Below, piece after piece: positions 49,907 to 57,004 of a stretch of 64,000 nt of DNA. Each line of letters begins with the position of its first letter. Position 1 is the stretch's first letter. The notes beneath the pieces were generated by a model, which ran no database searches, was not told where the DNA came from, and saw nothing but the letters and a program-made list of their open reading frames with translations. A program made the position numbers and the translations under genes. Source of the DNA: an uncultured Prevotellaceae bacterium (GTDB taxonomy: Bacteria > Bacteroidota > Bacteroidia > Bacteroidales > Bacteroidaceae); NCBI GenBank assembly GCA_902779455.1, contig CACZBS010000006.1, forward strand, positions 1 to 64,000, written 5' to 3'.

Positions 49907-49986
49907 CTTGAAAATAGATTTTCATGACTTGAAAATATATTTCCATGACTTGAAAATAAATTTTCGCGTCGTGAAAATAGTCGCGG
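49907..49986. repeat. Four-copy 21-bp iterated palindromic array
   Basis: The word (C)TTGAAAATANATTTTC recurs with starts at 49907, 49928, 49949 and 49970, exactly 21 bp apart. The last copy is changed to CGTGAAAATAGTCGC, and an extra half-copy (GTGAAACTATTTTCA) lies before the first. Each copy is itself near-palindromic (TGAAAA...TTTTCA). The period of two helical turns suggests cooperative protein binding on one face of DNA, 55-135 bases upstream of the nitroreductase promoter. Confidence 0.7.
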
Positions 49987-50017
49987 GCTGTCGTTCGTGT
50001 GAAAAAATGCTAAGCCT

Positions 50018-50049
50018 TTTGGCGGTAATTATTATTTTTCGTACCTTTG
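50018..50049 (+). promoter_or_regulatory. Nitroreductase-yicC-gmk-nadD promoter
   Basis: TTTG (50018-50021), a 20-base gap and TACCTTTG (50042-50049). The leader to the ATG at 50291 would be about 235 nt and includes the palindromic repeats. Confidence 0.6.
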
Positions 50050-50097
50050 CAGAAAACTTATCAGGCAATCGAAGCCAAGCGTGGATTATAAATATAC

Positions 50098-50243
50098 AGA
50101 CCCCCCCCGACCCCTCCCCTTGAGGGGAGGGGAGAAGCGCGGCGTCATTCCCGTCGGACAGGGCGGCAGCCTCTCCTCCCCTTTGGGGAGGTCGGGAGGG
50201 GCTACTCCCCTCCCTTCAAGGGGAGGGGTCGGTGGTGGGGTCT
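50098..50243. repeat. Nested GC-rich palindromes in the nitroreductase leader
   Basis: The outer arms 50098-50134 and 50205-50243 are imperfect inverse copies (shared core GACCCCTCCCCTTGA), each with its own CCCCTCCCCTTGAGGGGAGGGG-like internal palindrome. A third unit (50170-50202, CTCCCCTTTGGGGAGG) lies between. The units resemble those around gmk and nadD. It contains a C8 run (50101-50108). In RNA it would be a strongly folded leader. Confidence 0.85.
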
Positions 50244-50290
50244 CTAACTTTATGGGGTCTCTAACTTTAGGAATAAATATTACTCAGACA

Positions 50291-50926
50291 ATGATAATGA
50301 AAAGAATCGTCATGACATTAGCCCTGGCGCTCGGGATGAGCACGGGGATGGCCCTGGCACAGGATTGCTGCAAGAAGGGCGAGGGAGAACAGAAGAAGGA
50401 GTGCTGCGGCAAGATGGGCGCCCTCGACGCCATCATGACGCGCACCAGCGTGCGCAAGTATAAGGACCAGCCGGTGAAGCCCTGCTGCGTGGAGAAGATG
50501 CTGCGGGCCGCCATGGCCGCCCCGTCGGCCGTCAACAAGCAGCCGTGGCACTTCGTCGTCGTCACCGACCGCCAGCTCATCTCGCAGCTGTCGCGCCAGG
50601 CCGGCCAGTCGCCCCTGCTCATCGTCGTCTGCGGCGACCTCAGCAAGGCCATGCAGGGCAAGGGCCAGGAATACTGGATCCAGGACTGCTCGGCCGCCAC
50701 GGAGAACCTGCTGCTCGCCGCCCACGCCATGGGGCTGGGGGCCGTCTGGACGGGCCAGTGGCCGATGGACGACCGCTACAAGGAGACGCAGCGCCTGCTC
50801 TCGCTGCCCGAGAACATCGTGCCGCTGGCCACCGTCGTCATCGGCTACCCCGACGAGCAGCCTGAGCCTAAGGACAAGTGGAAACCCGAGAACGTGTCAT
50901 ATAATAAATACGGAACATCGAAATGA
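50291..50926 (+). CDS. Exported nitroreductase-family protein
   Basis: A 211-residue FMN-type nitroreductase-like protein with an export signal (IVMTLALALGMSTGMALAQ) and a Cys-rich segment straight after it (DCCKKGEGEQKKECCGK). The fold starts at about 35 (IMTRTSVRKYKDQPV), with APSAVNKQPWHFVVVTD, CSAATENLLLAAHAMGLGAVW and VVIGYPDEQPEPKDKW. Nitroreductases are normally cytoplasmic, so the export signal and Cys cluster are notable. The ATG at 50291 (or 50297) follows a long leader with palindromes. It overlaps yicC by four bases. Confidence 0.85.
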   Translation: MIMKRIVMTLALALGMSTGMALAQDCCKKGEGEQKKECCGKMGALDAIMTRTSVRKYKDQPVKPCCVEKMLRAAMAAPSAVNKQPWHFVVVTDRQLISQLSRQAGQSPLLIVVCGDLSKAMQGKGQEYWIQDCSAATENLLLAAHAMGLGAVWTGQWPMDDRYKETQRLLSLPENIVPLATVVIGYPDEQPEPKDKWKPENVSYNKYGTSK

Positions 50927-51798
50927 TACAGTCAATGACTGGCTACGGCAAGGCCGTCGTAGCCTTTAAGGATAAGAAGATCAGCGCGGAGATCAAGTCG
51001 CTCAACTCTAAGCAGCTCGACCTGCAGACGCGCATCGCACCGCTCTATCGCGAGAAGGAGATGGAGATCCGGCAGATGATTGCCACGGCACTGGAGCGCG
51101 GCAAGGTCGACTTCTCGCTCTGGATCGAGCGCGACGCAGGCGTCGAGGCCACACCCGTCAACGGCGCCCTCGTGGAGAACTACTACCATCAGCTCAAGGA
51201 CCTCGCAGGGCGCGTCGGCATACCCGAGCCGCAGGACTGGATGTCCACGCTGGTGCGCATGCCCGACGTGCTGGCGAAGACCGAGCAGGTGGAGCTGACC
51301 GACGAGGAGTGGGCGGCCGCCCGCCAGGCCGTCGTCGAGGCCATCGAGGCGCTCGTCGGCTTCCGCCGGCAGGAGGGTGCCGCCCTGGAGAAGAAGTTCA
51401 ACGAGAAGGTCGACAACATTGAGCGCCTGCTGGCCGAGATCGAGCCCTACGAGAAGGCGCGGGTGGAGAAGATCCGCCAGCGCATCGTCGACGGACTGCA
51501 GCAGATCCCTGGCGTCGAATACGACAAGAACCGCCTGGAGCAGGAGCTCATCTACTACATCGAGAAGCTCGACATCAGCGAGGAGAAGCAGCGGCTGACG
51601 AACCACCTGAAGTACTTCCGCGAGACCATGCGCGACGGCCACGGACAGGGAAAGAAGCTCGGATTCATCGCCCAGGAGATGGGCCGCGAGATCAACACCA
51701 CGGGCTCGAAGTCGAACCTGGCCGAGATGCAGAACATCGTCGTCCAGATGAAGGACGAGCTGGAGCAGATCAAGGAGCAGGTGCTGAATGCACTGTAA
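50923..51798 (+). CDS. yicC: YicC-family endoribonuclease-like protein
   Basis: A 291-residue cytoplasmic protein with the family hallmarks MIQSMTGYGKA at the N-terminus and FIAQEMGREINTTGSKSN near the C-terminus, separated by a long helical region (about 150-230). YicC proteins are hexameric RNases in other bacteria. It overlaps the nitroreductase stop (ATGA) and precedes gmk and nadD, the usual Bacteroidales order, but a DUF559 element now separates yicC from gmk. Confidence 0.93.
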   Translation: MIQSMTGYGKAVVAFKDKKISAEIKSLNSKQLDLQTRIAPLYREKEMEIRQMIATALERGKVDFSLWIERDAGVEATPVNGALVENYYHQLKDLAGRVGIPEPQDWMSTLVRMPDVLAKTEQVELTDEEWAAARQAVVEAIEALVGFRRQEGAALEKKFNEKVDNIERLLAEIEPYEKARVEKIRQRIVDGLQQIPGVEYDKNRLEQELIYYIEKLDISEEKQRLTNHLKYFRETMRDGHGQGKKLGFIAQEMGREINTTGSKSNLAEMQNIVVQMKDELEQIKEQVLNAL

Positions 51799-52876
51799 GG
51801 GAGCCTCCCCCGACCCCTCCGAAGGAGGGGAGCCAGAAGAGGGGGATGGTTGGCGCGATAGATGGTGTCATATGAAGAAACAGTGTTTTGGGTATGAGAC
51901 GGCAGGTGTCACTTATGATATTCTAAGAAGGTTTTCTAAAGACCATCGACGATATATGACACCCGCAGAGTCGGCTCTATGGGAACTGTTGCGAGGAAAA
52001 CAGTTCGGCTACAGATTCCGCAGGCAACATCCCATAGGAGATTATATCCCGGACTTTGTTTGCCTGCCAAAGCGTTTGGTGATTGAAGTTGACGGAGGCT
52101 ACCACTTTGTTGGGAATCAGTCATTTTCAGACCAAGAAAGGACTATTTATCTGAATCAACATGGTTTTGCAGTATTAAGGTTTACCAATGACGAGGTGAT
52201 AGGAAACACAGAATATGTAATGAAAAGAATACAAGAAGTAATGGATAATCAACCCACTATTAATAGCACAGGCAGTGCGCAGCCACTCCCCTCCTTCGGA
52301 GGGGTCGGGGGAGGCTTGGTCATCTTCTCTGCCCCCAGCGGCAGCGGCAAGTCGACCATCGTGCAGTGGCTCATGCAGGAGCATCCGGAGCTGCGGCTCT
52401 ATTTCTCCATTTCGTGCACCTCGCGCCCGCCGCGCGGCACGGAGCAGGACGGCGTGGAGTACTTCTTCCTCACGCCCGAGGAGTTCCGACAGAAGATTGA
52501 GAACGACGAGTTCCTCGAGTATGAGGAGGTCTATGAGGACCGCTTCTACGGCACGCTGAAGGCACAGGTGGAACGGCAGCTGGCGCAGGGGCAGAACGTC
52601 GTCTTCGACGTCGACGTCAAGGGTGGCGTCAACATCAAGCGCTTCTATGGTGAGCGGGCCCTGAGCCTCTTCATCCAGCCCCCGTCGGTCGAGGAGCTGC
52701 GCCGTCGCCTCGAGGGCCGCGGCACTGACACCCCCGAGGCCATCGAGGCCCGGCTGGCCAAGGCCTCCTACGAGCTCACCTTCGCCCCGCAGTTCGACCA
52801 CATCGTCGTCAACGACGACCTCGAACAGGCCAAGCAGGAGACCCTCGCACTCATCAAAACCTTTCTAAGTGAATAA
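51788..52876 (+). CDS. gmk: DUF559 endonuclease-domain / guanylate kinase fusion
   Basis: One frame of up to 362 residues encodes two unrelated parts. Residues about 29-150 are a DUF559 (Vsr-like, PD-(D/E)xK superfamily) nuclease domain: RYMTPAESALWELLRGKQFG, RFRRQHPIGDYIPDFVC, LVIEVDGGYHF and AVLRFTNDEVI. From about 176 it is guanylate kinase (GMP to GDP), with P-loop IFSAPSGSGKSTIV, SCTSRPPRGTEQDGVEYFFL and VVFDVDVKGGVNIK. The nuclease part lies between 31-bp perfect inverted repeats (51802-51832 and 52286-52316); the right copy reads SAQPLPSFGGVGGG and replaces the native gmk start. Translation could begin at 51788, at the nuclease ATG 51869, or at the internal ATG 52240, which gives a nearly normal kinase. 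Confidence 0.9.
   Translation: MHCKGASPDPSEGGEPEEGDGWRDRWCHMKKQCFGYETAGVTYDILRRFSKDHRRYMTPAESALWELLRGKQFGYRFRRQHPIGDYIPDFVCLPKRLVIEVDGGYHFVGNQSFSDQERTIYLNQHGFAVLRFTNDEVIGNTEYVMKRIQEVMDNQPTINSTGSAQPLPSFGGVGGGLVIFSAPSGSGKSTIVQWLMQEHPELRLYFSISCTSRPPRGTEQDGVEYFFLTPEEFRQKIENDEFLEYEEVYEDRFYGTLKAQVERQLAQGQNVVFDVDVKGGVNIKRFYGERALSLFIQPPSVEELRRRLEGRGTDTPEAIEARLAKASYELTFAPQFDHIVVNDDLEQAKQETLALIKTFLSE
51802..52316 (+). mobile_element. 515-bp putative mobile element: DUF559 nuclease ORF between 31-bp inverted repeats
   Basis: The left end 51802-51832 and right end 52286-52316 are exact inverse copies. Each has an internal palindrome CCCCTCC-GAA-GGAGGGG (or its inverse). The interior encodes a complete DUF559 domain with candidate catalytic residues and has clearly lower GC than yicC and gmk. 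It lies exactly between two genes that are adjacent in related bacteria. No convincing target-site duplication was seen; at most GG flanks both sides. Mobility is inferred. Confidence 0.7.
52278..52325 (+). repeat. GC-rich repeat unit at the gmk N-terminus
   Basis: The unit GCGCAGCCACTCCCCTCC...GGGGGAGGCTTGGTCATC contains the right inverted repeat of the DUF559 element and ends at the first conserved gmk codons. Two near-copies stand head to tail before nadD (52884-52976). Confidence 0.8.
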
Positions 52877-53537
52877 CCACAATGCGCCAGCCCCTCCCCT
52901 CCCTCGGAGGGGTCGGGGGAGGCCCGTCATCGCGCCAGCCACTCCCCTCCCTCGGAGGGGGCAGGGGAGGCTCATCGGCCTCTTCGGGGGAAGCTTCAAC
53001 CCCATCCATGTGGGTCATATCGCCCTGGCCCGCGAGCTGCGCCGGCTGGCGGGGCTCGACGAGGTGTGGCTGATGGTGTCGCCGCAGAACCCGCTGAAGC
53101 AGGGGCAGACGGATCTGATTGACGATCAGCTGCGCTTTGCCATGGCGCGCATCGCCCTCCACGGTGAGGAGGGTCTCGTGGCCAGCGACTACGAGTTGCA
53201 CCTGCCGCGTCCCAGCTACACATGGCACACGCTGCAACGGCTGCGCGAGGACTTCCCGCAGCACACCTTTATATTATTAATAGGTGGCGACAACTGGGAG
53301 CGCTTCCCGCAGTGGTATCGTGCTGACGACATCGTCCGCGAATACCGCATCGTAGTCTATCCCCGCCGTGGCAGCGACATCGACCGCACGGCCCTGCCGC
53401 CCACCGTCACCGTCGTCGACACCCCGCTGCTCGACATCTCGAGCACCGAGATCCGTCAGCGGGTGCGCCAGGGACAGAGCATCAAAAACAGCGTACCCGA
53501 GGCTATCGCGCCTCTGGTACGCCGTCTGTATACTTAG
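52869..53537 (+). CDS. nadD: Nicotinate-nucleotide adenylyltransferase with repeat-derived N-terminus
   Basis: A 222-residue frame. From residue 35 it is a normal NadD, joining nicotinate mononucleotide and ATP: IGLFGGSFNPIHVGHIALA (with HxGH), SPQNPLKQ, YTWHTLQRLR, FILLIGGDNWERFPQWY and DISSTEIRQRVRQGQ. The first 34 residues (APAPPLPRRGRGRPVI and APATPLPRRGQGRL) come from two direct repeat units and replace the native start. The only in-frame start is GTG 52869, inside the end of gmk (8-base overlap); the ATG at 52882 is in another frame. Confidence 0.93.
   Translation: MNNHNAPAPPLPRRGRGRPVIAPATPLPRRGQGRLIGLFGGSFNPIHVGHIALARELRRLAGLDEVWLMVSPQNPLKQGQTDLIDDQLRFAMARIALHGEEGLVASDYELHLPRPSYTWHTLQRLREDFPQHTFILLIGGDNWERFPQWYRADDIVREYRIVVYPRRGSDIDRTALPPTVTVVDTPLLDISSTEIRQRVRQGQSIKNSVPEAIAPLVRRLYT
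52884..52976 (+). repeat. Two direct GC-rich repeat units at the nadD N-terminus
   Basis: Unit 1 (52884-52931) and unit 2 (52932-52976) share GCGCCAGCC(C/A)CTCCCCTCC...CGGAGGGG...GGGGAGGC and differ by a few substitutions and a 3-base length change. They match the unit at 52278-52325 and are in frame with nadD from GTG 52869. Confidence 0.9.
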
Positions 53538-53571
53538 TTCTTATTCGTTTCGAATGCTTGGAGCGGCGTCT

Positions 53572-54600
53572 TTATTTGTGCCGGTCCGTTCCCATCCATT
53601 TCCTGAGCCGCCGCTTGACCGACTTGCCGATGTAGCTGAAGTTGCCCTCGCGCAGGTTGAGCCACAGCTCCTCCAGCGAGTAGCCGATCTTCGTCAGGGG
53701 GTGGTTCCATGCGTAGGTCTTATAGAACCGCTCCTTGTAGTCGACATCCTCAATGACATACTTCGGATGGCGCAGGGGGAACTGCAGTTCGTGGCGCTTC
53801 ATCGTGAAGATGCGGCGCAGGCCGCGCGGCATCGTGTAGAGCGATCCGCCGAAGTGGGTCGAGTCGGCCGAAGCCCCCATGTTGTTGATGAGGTTCTTCG
53901 ACGGCAGGATGGCCAGCCCCGAGTGGAGCAGCATGTCGGCCCAGAAGATGCTCTCGTAGTACTCCTTGCCCGTGGCACGGTGGTTGCGGAACATGGCGAT
54001 GGCGTCGCGGCGGTAGTCGCGCTGGCGCACCAGGGCCTCGAGCTGCCTCATGCTGTAGGCGTCGTCCAGGAACCGGTAGTCGCCCTCCCAGCGGTCGATG
54101 ACGCGCCGCCACGACGCCCATCCCCAGATGGAGAACACGGAGGTGAAGAGGTAGTCGTAGGGGCAGTCGGGCGTCACCTCGTCGGTGTTGAACCCCGCTA
54201 TCATCGTGATGCGCTCGTCGTGCTCGTAGCGGTCGAGCATCTCCTTGCAGAAGGGGAAGAACGACTGCGACGGCACGTCGTCGTCTTCGAGCACGATGCA
54301 CTTGTCGACCATCGAGAAGGCCCATTTCTGCGACACGTATTCGGCGGGGTCGCAGCCTAGGTTGCGCTCCTGATAGTTGCGGTGCACCTCGCACTCCCAG
54401 TCGATCTCGTCGTCGCTCACAATCCGGCGGCAGGCCTCGATGCCCGCCATGTCGCGCTCGCCGCGCGGCCCGTCCTGGAAGAGGAACAGCTTCGAGGGTC
54501 GTGCCCGGCGCACCTCGTCGAACACTTTCTGGAATGAATCGGTGCGGGTGAAGAAGAGCATCAGCACCGCCACGTCAATCTTTGCGGGATGTTTAGTCAT
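53572..54600 (-). CDS. Glycosyltransferase (GT-A, GNT-I-like)
   Basis: A 342-residue protein. Its N-terminal half looks like a nucleotide-sugar transferase: VAVLMLFFTRTDSFQKVFDEV, KLFLFQDGPRGERD and the DxD-type CIVLEDDDVPSQSFF. It continues with SIWGWASWRRVIDRWEGDY, a stretch common in Bacteroidetes surface-glycan transferases. The ATG at 54600 is chosen over a start 22 codons upstream because it overlaps the licD stop by eight bases. The sugar and acceptor are unknown. Confidence 0.85.
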   Translation of the reverse strand: MTKHPAKIDVAVLMLFFTRTDSFQKVFDEVRRARPSKLFLFQDGPRGERDMAGIEACRRIVSDDEIDWECEVHRNYQERNLGCDPAEYVSQKWAFSMVDKCIVLEDDDVPSQSFFPFCKEMLDRYEHDERITMIAGFNTDEVTPDCPYDYLFTSVFSIWGWASWRRVIDRWEGDYRFLDDAYSMRQLEALVRQRDYRRDAIAMFRNHRATGKEYYESIFWADMLLHSGLAILPSKNLINNMGASADSTHFGGSLYTMPRGLRRIFTMKRHELQFPLRHPKYVIEDVDYKERFYKTYAWNHPLTKIGYSLEELWLNLREGNFSYIGKSVKRRLRKWMGTDRHK

Positions 54601-55405
54601 AGAATTCAAGGTTGTTGGCATGATGTTGTAGCTTGTCGAGGTCGGGCAGCTGCATGTAGTCGCCAAACTGCGTCTGCAGCATGTGGTGGTAGTTGCCCGG
54701 CACGGAGAGCCGGAGACCCTCGAAGTCGTGCGTCGTCAGGGGGAAGATGTCGGCCTCGTCGTAGACGATATGGAAGGGGATGCCGTAGTCGTAGGTCAGC
54801 GTCTTGCCGCCCGTGAGCCGGCTGACGAGGCGCAGGAGGGGGAATGTCGCGTGGCGGTTCACCCACGTGATGAGCCTGATCTTCCACATCACCTTGCGGG
54901 GGTCGCGGGCCTTGCGGAACATCTTGAACGTGTGGCCTTGCAGGGGGTGGGCCAGCCGCTGGGCCCAAGGCTGCACCCGCTCGAAGGGAAAGATGTCGAT
55001 GAAGATGCCGCGCTCGCGGAACACGCAGTCGTAGTTGGCTTCGTCGACGAACGACCGGCGGTCGCGCAGCTTGGCGTAGAAGTAGAAATAGTTCGGGTCG
55101 GTGTCGTTGCTCTGCAGGGCGATGTGGTCGGGCAGCTCATCCGGCAGCACCTTCATCAGCCGCACGTAGTCCTTGTGGAGCAGCCCTACGTCGAGGTCGT
55201 CGTCCCAGGGGATGAAGCCGTTGTGGCGGATGGCACCGAGCAGCGTGCCGCCGTAGAGGAAATATGGGATGTCGTGTTTACGGCAGATGCGGTCGAGCTC
55301 GGCCATCATCCCGAGCATCACCATCTGCTGCCGGCGCAGAGGGGAGCCCTCGGGGTTGAAGCGGGCTTTCAGCTCCTGCGCATTAAACGTGGTTTTATCT
55401 TCCAT
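54593..55405 (-). CDS. licD: LicD-family phosphotransferase
   Basis: A 270-residue cytoplasmic protein of the LicD family, which transfers phosphocholine or similar groups to surface glycans. Signatures: IPYFLYGGTLLGAIRHNGFIPWDDDLDVGLL (acidic DDDLD metal site) and IPFHIVYDEADIFPL. It is followed by the glycosyltransferase gene with an eight-base overlap and diverges from a TagD-like cytidylyltransferase gene. A CDP-activated substrate is a reasonable inference. TAACTTTG at 55439-55432 is its likely promoter. Confidence 0.93.
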   Translation of the reverse strand: MEDKTTFNAQELKARFNPEGSPLRRQQMVMLGMMAELDRICRKHDIPYFLYGGTLLGAIRHNGFIPWDDDLDVGLLHKDYVRLMKVLPDELPDHIALQSNDTDPNYFYFYAKLRDRRSFVDEANYDCVFRERGIFIDIFPFERVQPWAQRLAHPLQGHTFKMFRKARDPRKVMWKIRLITWVNRHATFPLLRLVSRLTGGKTLTYDYGIPFHIVYDEADIFPLTTHDFEGLRLSVPGNYHHMLQTQFGDYMQLPDLDKLQHHANNLEFYD

Positions 55406-55431
55406 CTCAGCTTTGAGGTTTTAAAGTGTTG

Positions 55432-55439
55432 CAAAGTTA
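55432..55439 (-). promoter_or_regulatory. licD promoter element
   Basis: TAACTTTG on the minus strand, 27 bases ahead of the licD ATG. A second element, TACCTTTG (55483-55490), faces the other way. Confidence 0.5.
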
Positions 55440-55482
55440 GTAATTTTTTCCCAAAAACCAAAGGATTATCAAATTTTATGTT

Positions 55483-55490
55483 TACCTTTG
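55483..55490 (+). promoter_or_regulatory. Promoter element of the cytidylyltransferase-flippase operon
   Basis: TACCTTTG on the plus strand, 26 bases before the ATG at 55516. Confidence 0.55.
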
Positions 55491-55515
55491 CAACATAATT
55501 ATTTCAAATAAAACT

Positions 55516-55950
55516 ATGACGATAGGATATACGACGGGTGTCTACGATCTTTTTCACATCGGGCACCTCAATCTGTTGAAGAATGCAAAAGGCATGTGCG
55601 ACAAGCTCATCGTCGGCGTCACCGTCGACGAGCTCGTGGCCTACAAGGGCAAGCAGGCCATGATACCCTTTGAGGACCGCATCGAGATCGTGCGCAGCAT
55701 CAAGTATGTCGACGCCGCCGTGCCGCAGTACGACATGGACAAGCTGACGGCCTGCAAGAAGCTCGGCGCGCAGTTCCTCTTCGTGGGCGACGACTGGTAC
55801 GGCACGGAGAAGTGGCAGCAGTATGAGCAGGAGTTCGCCGAGGCCGGCATCAAGATTGTCTACTTCCCCTACACCAAGGGCATCTCGTCGACGAAGATCA
55901 ACGAGGCCCTGAATGCCGTCAGGAAACATGACTTAACCGACGTAAAATAA
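55516..55950 (+). CDS. TagD-like cytidylyltransferase
   Basis: A 144-residue cytoplasmic nucleotidyltransferase: GYTTGVYDLFHIGHLNLLKNA (HxGH), PFEDRIEIVRSIKYVD and FPYTKGISSTKI (ISSTxI). It resembles glycerol-3-phosphate and related CTP-dependent cytidylyltransferases (TagD type), which make CDP-alcohols. Beside licD it could supply the CDP-linked donor for LicD. The exact substrate (glycerol phosphate, choline phosphate or another) is not readable. Confidence 0.88.
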   Translation: MTIGYTTGVYDLFHIGHLNLLKNAKGMCDKLIVGVTVDELVAYKGKQAMIPFEDRIEIVRSIKYVDAAVPQYDMDKLTACKKLGAQFLFVGDDWYGTEKWQQYEQEFAEAGIKIVYFPYTKGISSTKINEALNAVRKHDLTDVK

Positions 55951-55957
55951 CAACGCT

Positions 55958-57004
55958 ATGACAGACAAGGACTTTTGCCTCAGCTCCTACATCGCCTTCC
56001 GCTATATCTGGAAGGACGGCGTGGACTTCGCCGAGGGCTTCCAGCACAAGAATTTCCGGCCGCTGGACGAAGACAAGCGTATCCCGGTCAAGACCTCGGA
56101 GGACATCGACCGCGAGATTCAGAAGCAGTTCGACCGCCTCTACGACAAGTACGACAACATCGGCATCCTGCTCTCGGGCGGCATGGACAGTGCCAACCTT
56201 GCGGCCTACCTGCGTCCGGGCAGCCATGCCTATACCTTTACCTCGGCATCGGGCGAGTTCAATGCCGACGTGGAGCGCGCCAAGCGCTACTGCGCGAAGT
56301 GGCAGCTGCACCACCATCTCATCGACATCACGATGGCCGACTACGAGCAGTATACTCCCATCGTCATGCGGCATAAGTTTGCGCCTGTCCATTCGATAGA
56401 GCCTCAGATCTATAAGGCCGCCATGATGGGCAAGGCCGACGGCGTGCAGCTGATGATCGTCGGCGAGAGTGCCGACCTCATCTTTGGCGGCATGGACAAG
56501 CTTATCTCGCCTGAGTGGACCTTCGATGCCTTCGTGAAGCGCTACACCTTCCTCGACCCGGCGCTGGTGCTCACGCATCCCGTCAGCCAGGCCGAGCTGT
56601 TCGAACGCTACAGGCAGGGCGGCGACGGCATCGACGTGATGCGCTTCATGGACGAGGTGTTCGCCGTGGAGAGCAGCGGTTCCTACCTCAATGCCTTCGG
56701 AGCCGCCTGGATGCCCTATTATGATCCTTATGCCTGTCTGGTGATGGCCGATCCGCTCGATATGCAGCGCGTCCGTAGCGGTGAGCCGAAGTATCTCGTG
56801 CGTGGACTCTATGCCTTGAAGTATCCTGAACTGGAGATACCTTTCAAGATTCCCATGCCGCGGCCCGTCGATGCGGTCTTCCGCGACTGGGCAGGGCCTA
56901 TGCGCCCGGAATTCCGCCGCGACATCCCCATGCAGCAGCTCACGGGCAACCAGAAGTGGCAGCTGTGGTGTGCGGAGCAGTTCCTTAACAGTCTGTCGGC
57001 ATGA
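55958..57004 (+). CDS. Asparagine synthetase-like PP-loop protein
   Basis: A 348-residue protein with an asparagine-synthase-type ATP pyrophosphatase domain (IGILLSGGMDSANLAAYL with SGGxDS near residue 72; LMIVGESADLIFGGMDKL). There is no N-terminal glutaminase domain. In polysaccharide clusters such proteins amidate or aminate sugars or build amino-acid substituents. The gene begins eight bases after the cytidylyltransferase and overlaps the next gene by four bases. Confidence 0.85.
   Translation: MTDKDFCLSSYIAFRYIWKDGVDFAEGFQHKNFRPLDEDKRIPVKTSEDIDREIQKQFDRLYDKYDNIGILLSGGMDSANLAAYLRPGSHAYTFTSASGEFNADVERAKRYCAKWQLHHHLIDITMADYEQYTPIVMRHKFAPVHSIEPQIYKAAMMGKADGVQLMIVGESADLIFGGMDKLISPEWTFDAFVKRYTFLDPALVLTHPVSQAELFERYRQGGDGIDVMRFMDEVFAVESSGSYLNAFGAAWMPYYDPYACLVMADPLDMQRVRSGEPKYLVRGLYALKYPELEIPFKIPMPRPVDAVFRDWAGPMRPEFRRDIPMQQLTGNQKWQLWCAEQFLNSLSA

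Larger units (their letters stand above)
49778..50290. other. Divergent intergenic region with iterated sites and palindromic leader
   Basis: This 513-base region between tsaB and the nitroreductase gene holds the tsaB promoter (49818-49811), a 21-bp iterated array (49907-49986), the nitroreductase promoter (50018-50049), nested GC-rich palindromes (50098-50243) and a 17-bp tandem duplication (50236-50269). The open frame through the palindromes back to 50081 is not likely to be translated as part of the nitroreductase. Confidence 0.7.

Noticed and set aside
50081-50290. N-terminal extension of the nitroreductase through the palindromic repeats
   Set aside because: It would put Pro/Gly-rich repeat peptide ahead of a good signal peptide; the ATG at 50291 or 50297 gives a normal export signal.
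51869-52285. DUF559 domain as a remnant of a restriction-modification or mismatch-repair (Vsr) system
   Set aside because: There is no methylase or other restriction partner nearby, and the domain is bracketed by its own inverted repeats, which fits a mobile element better.
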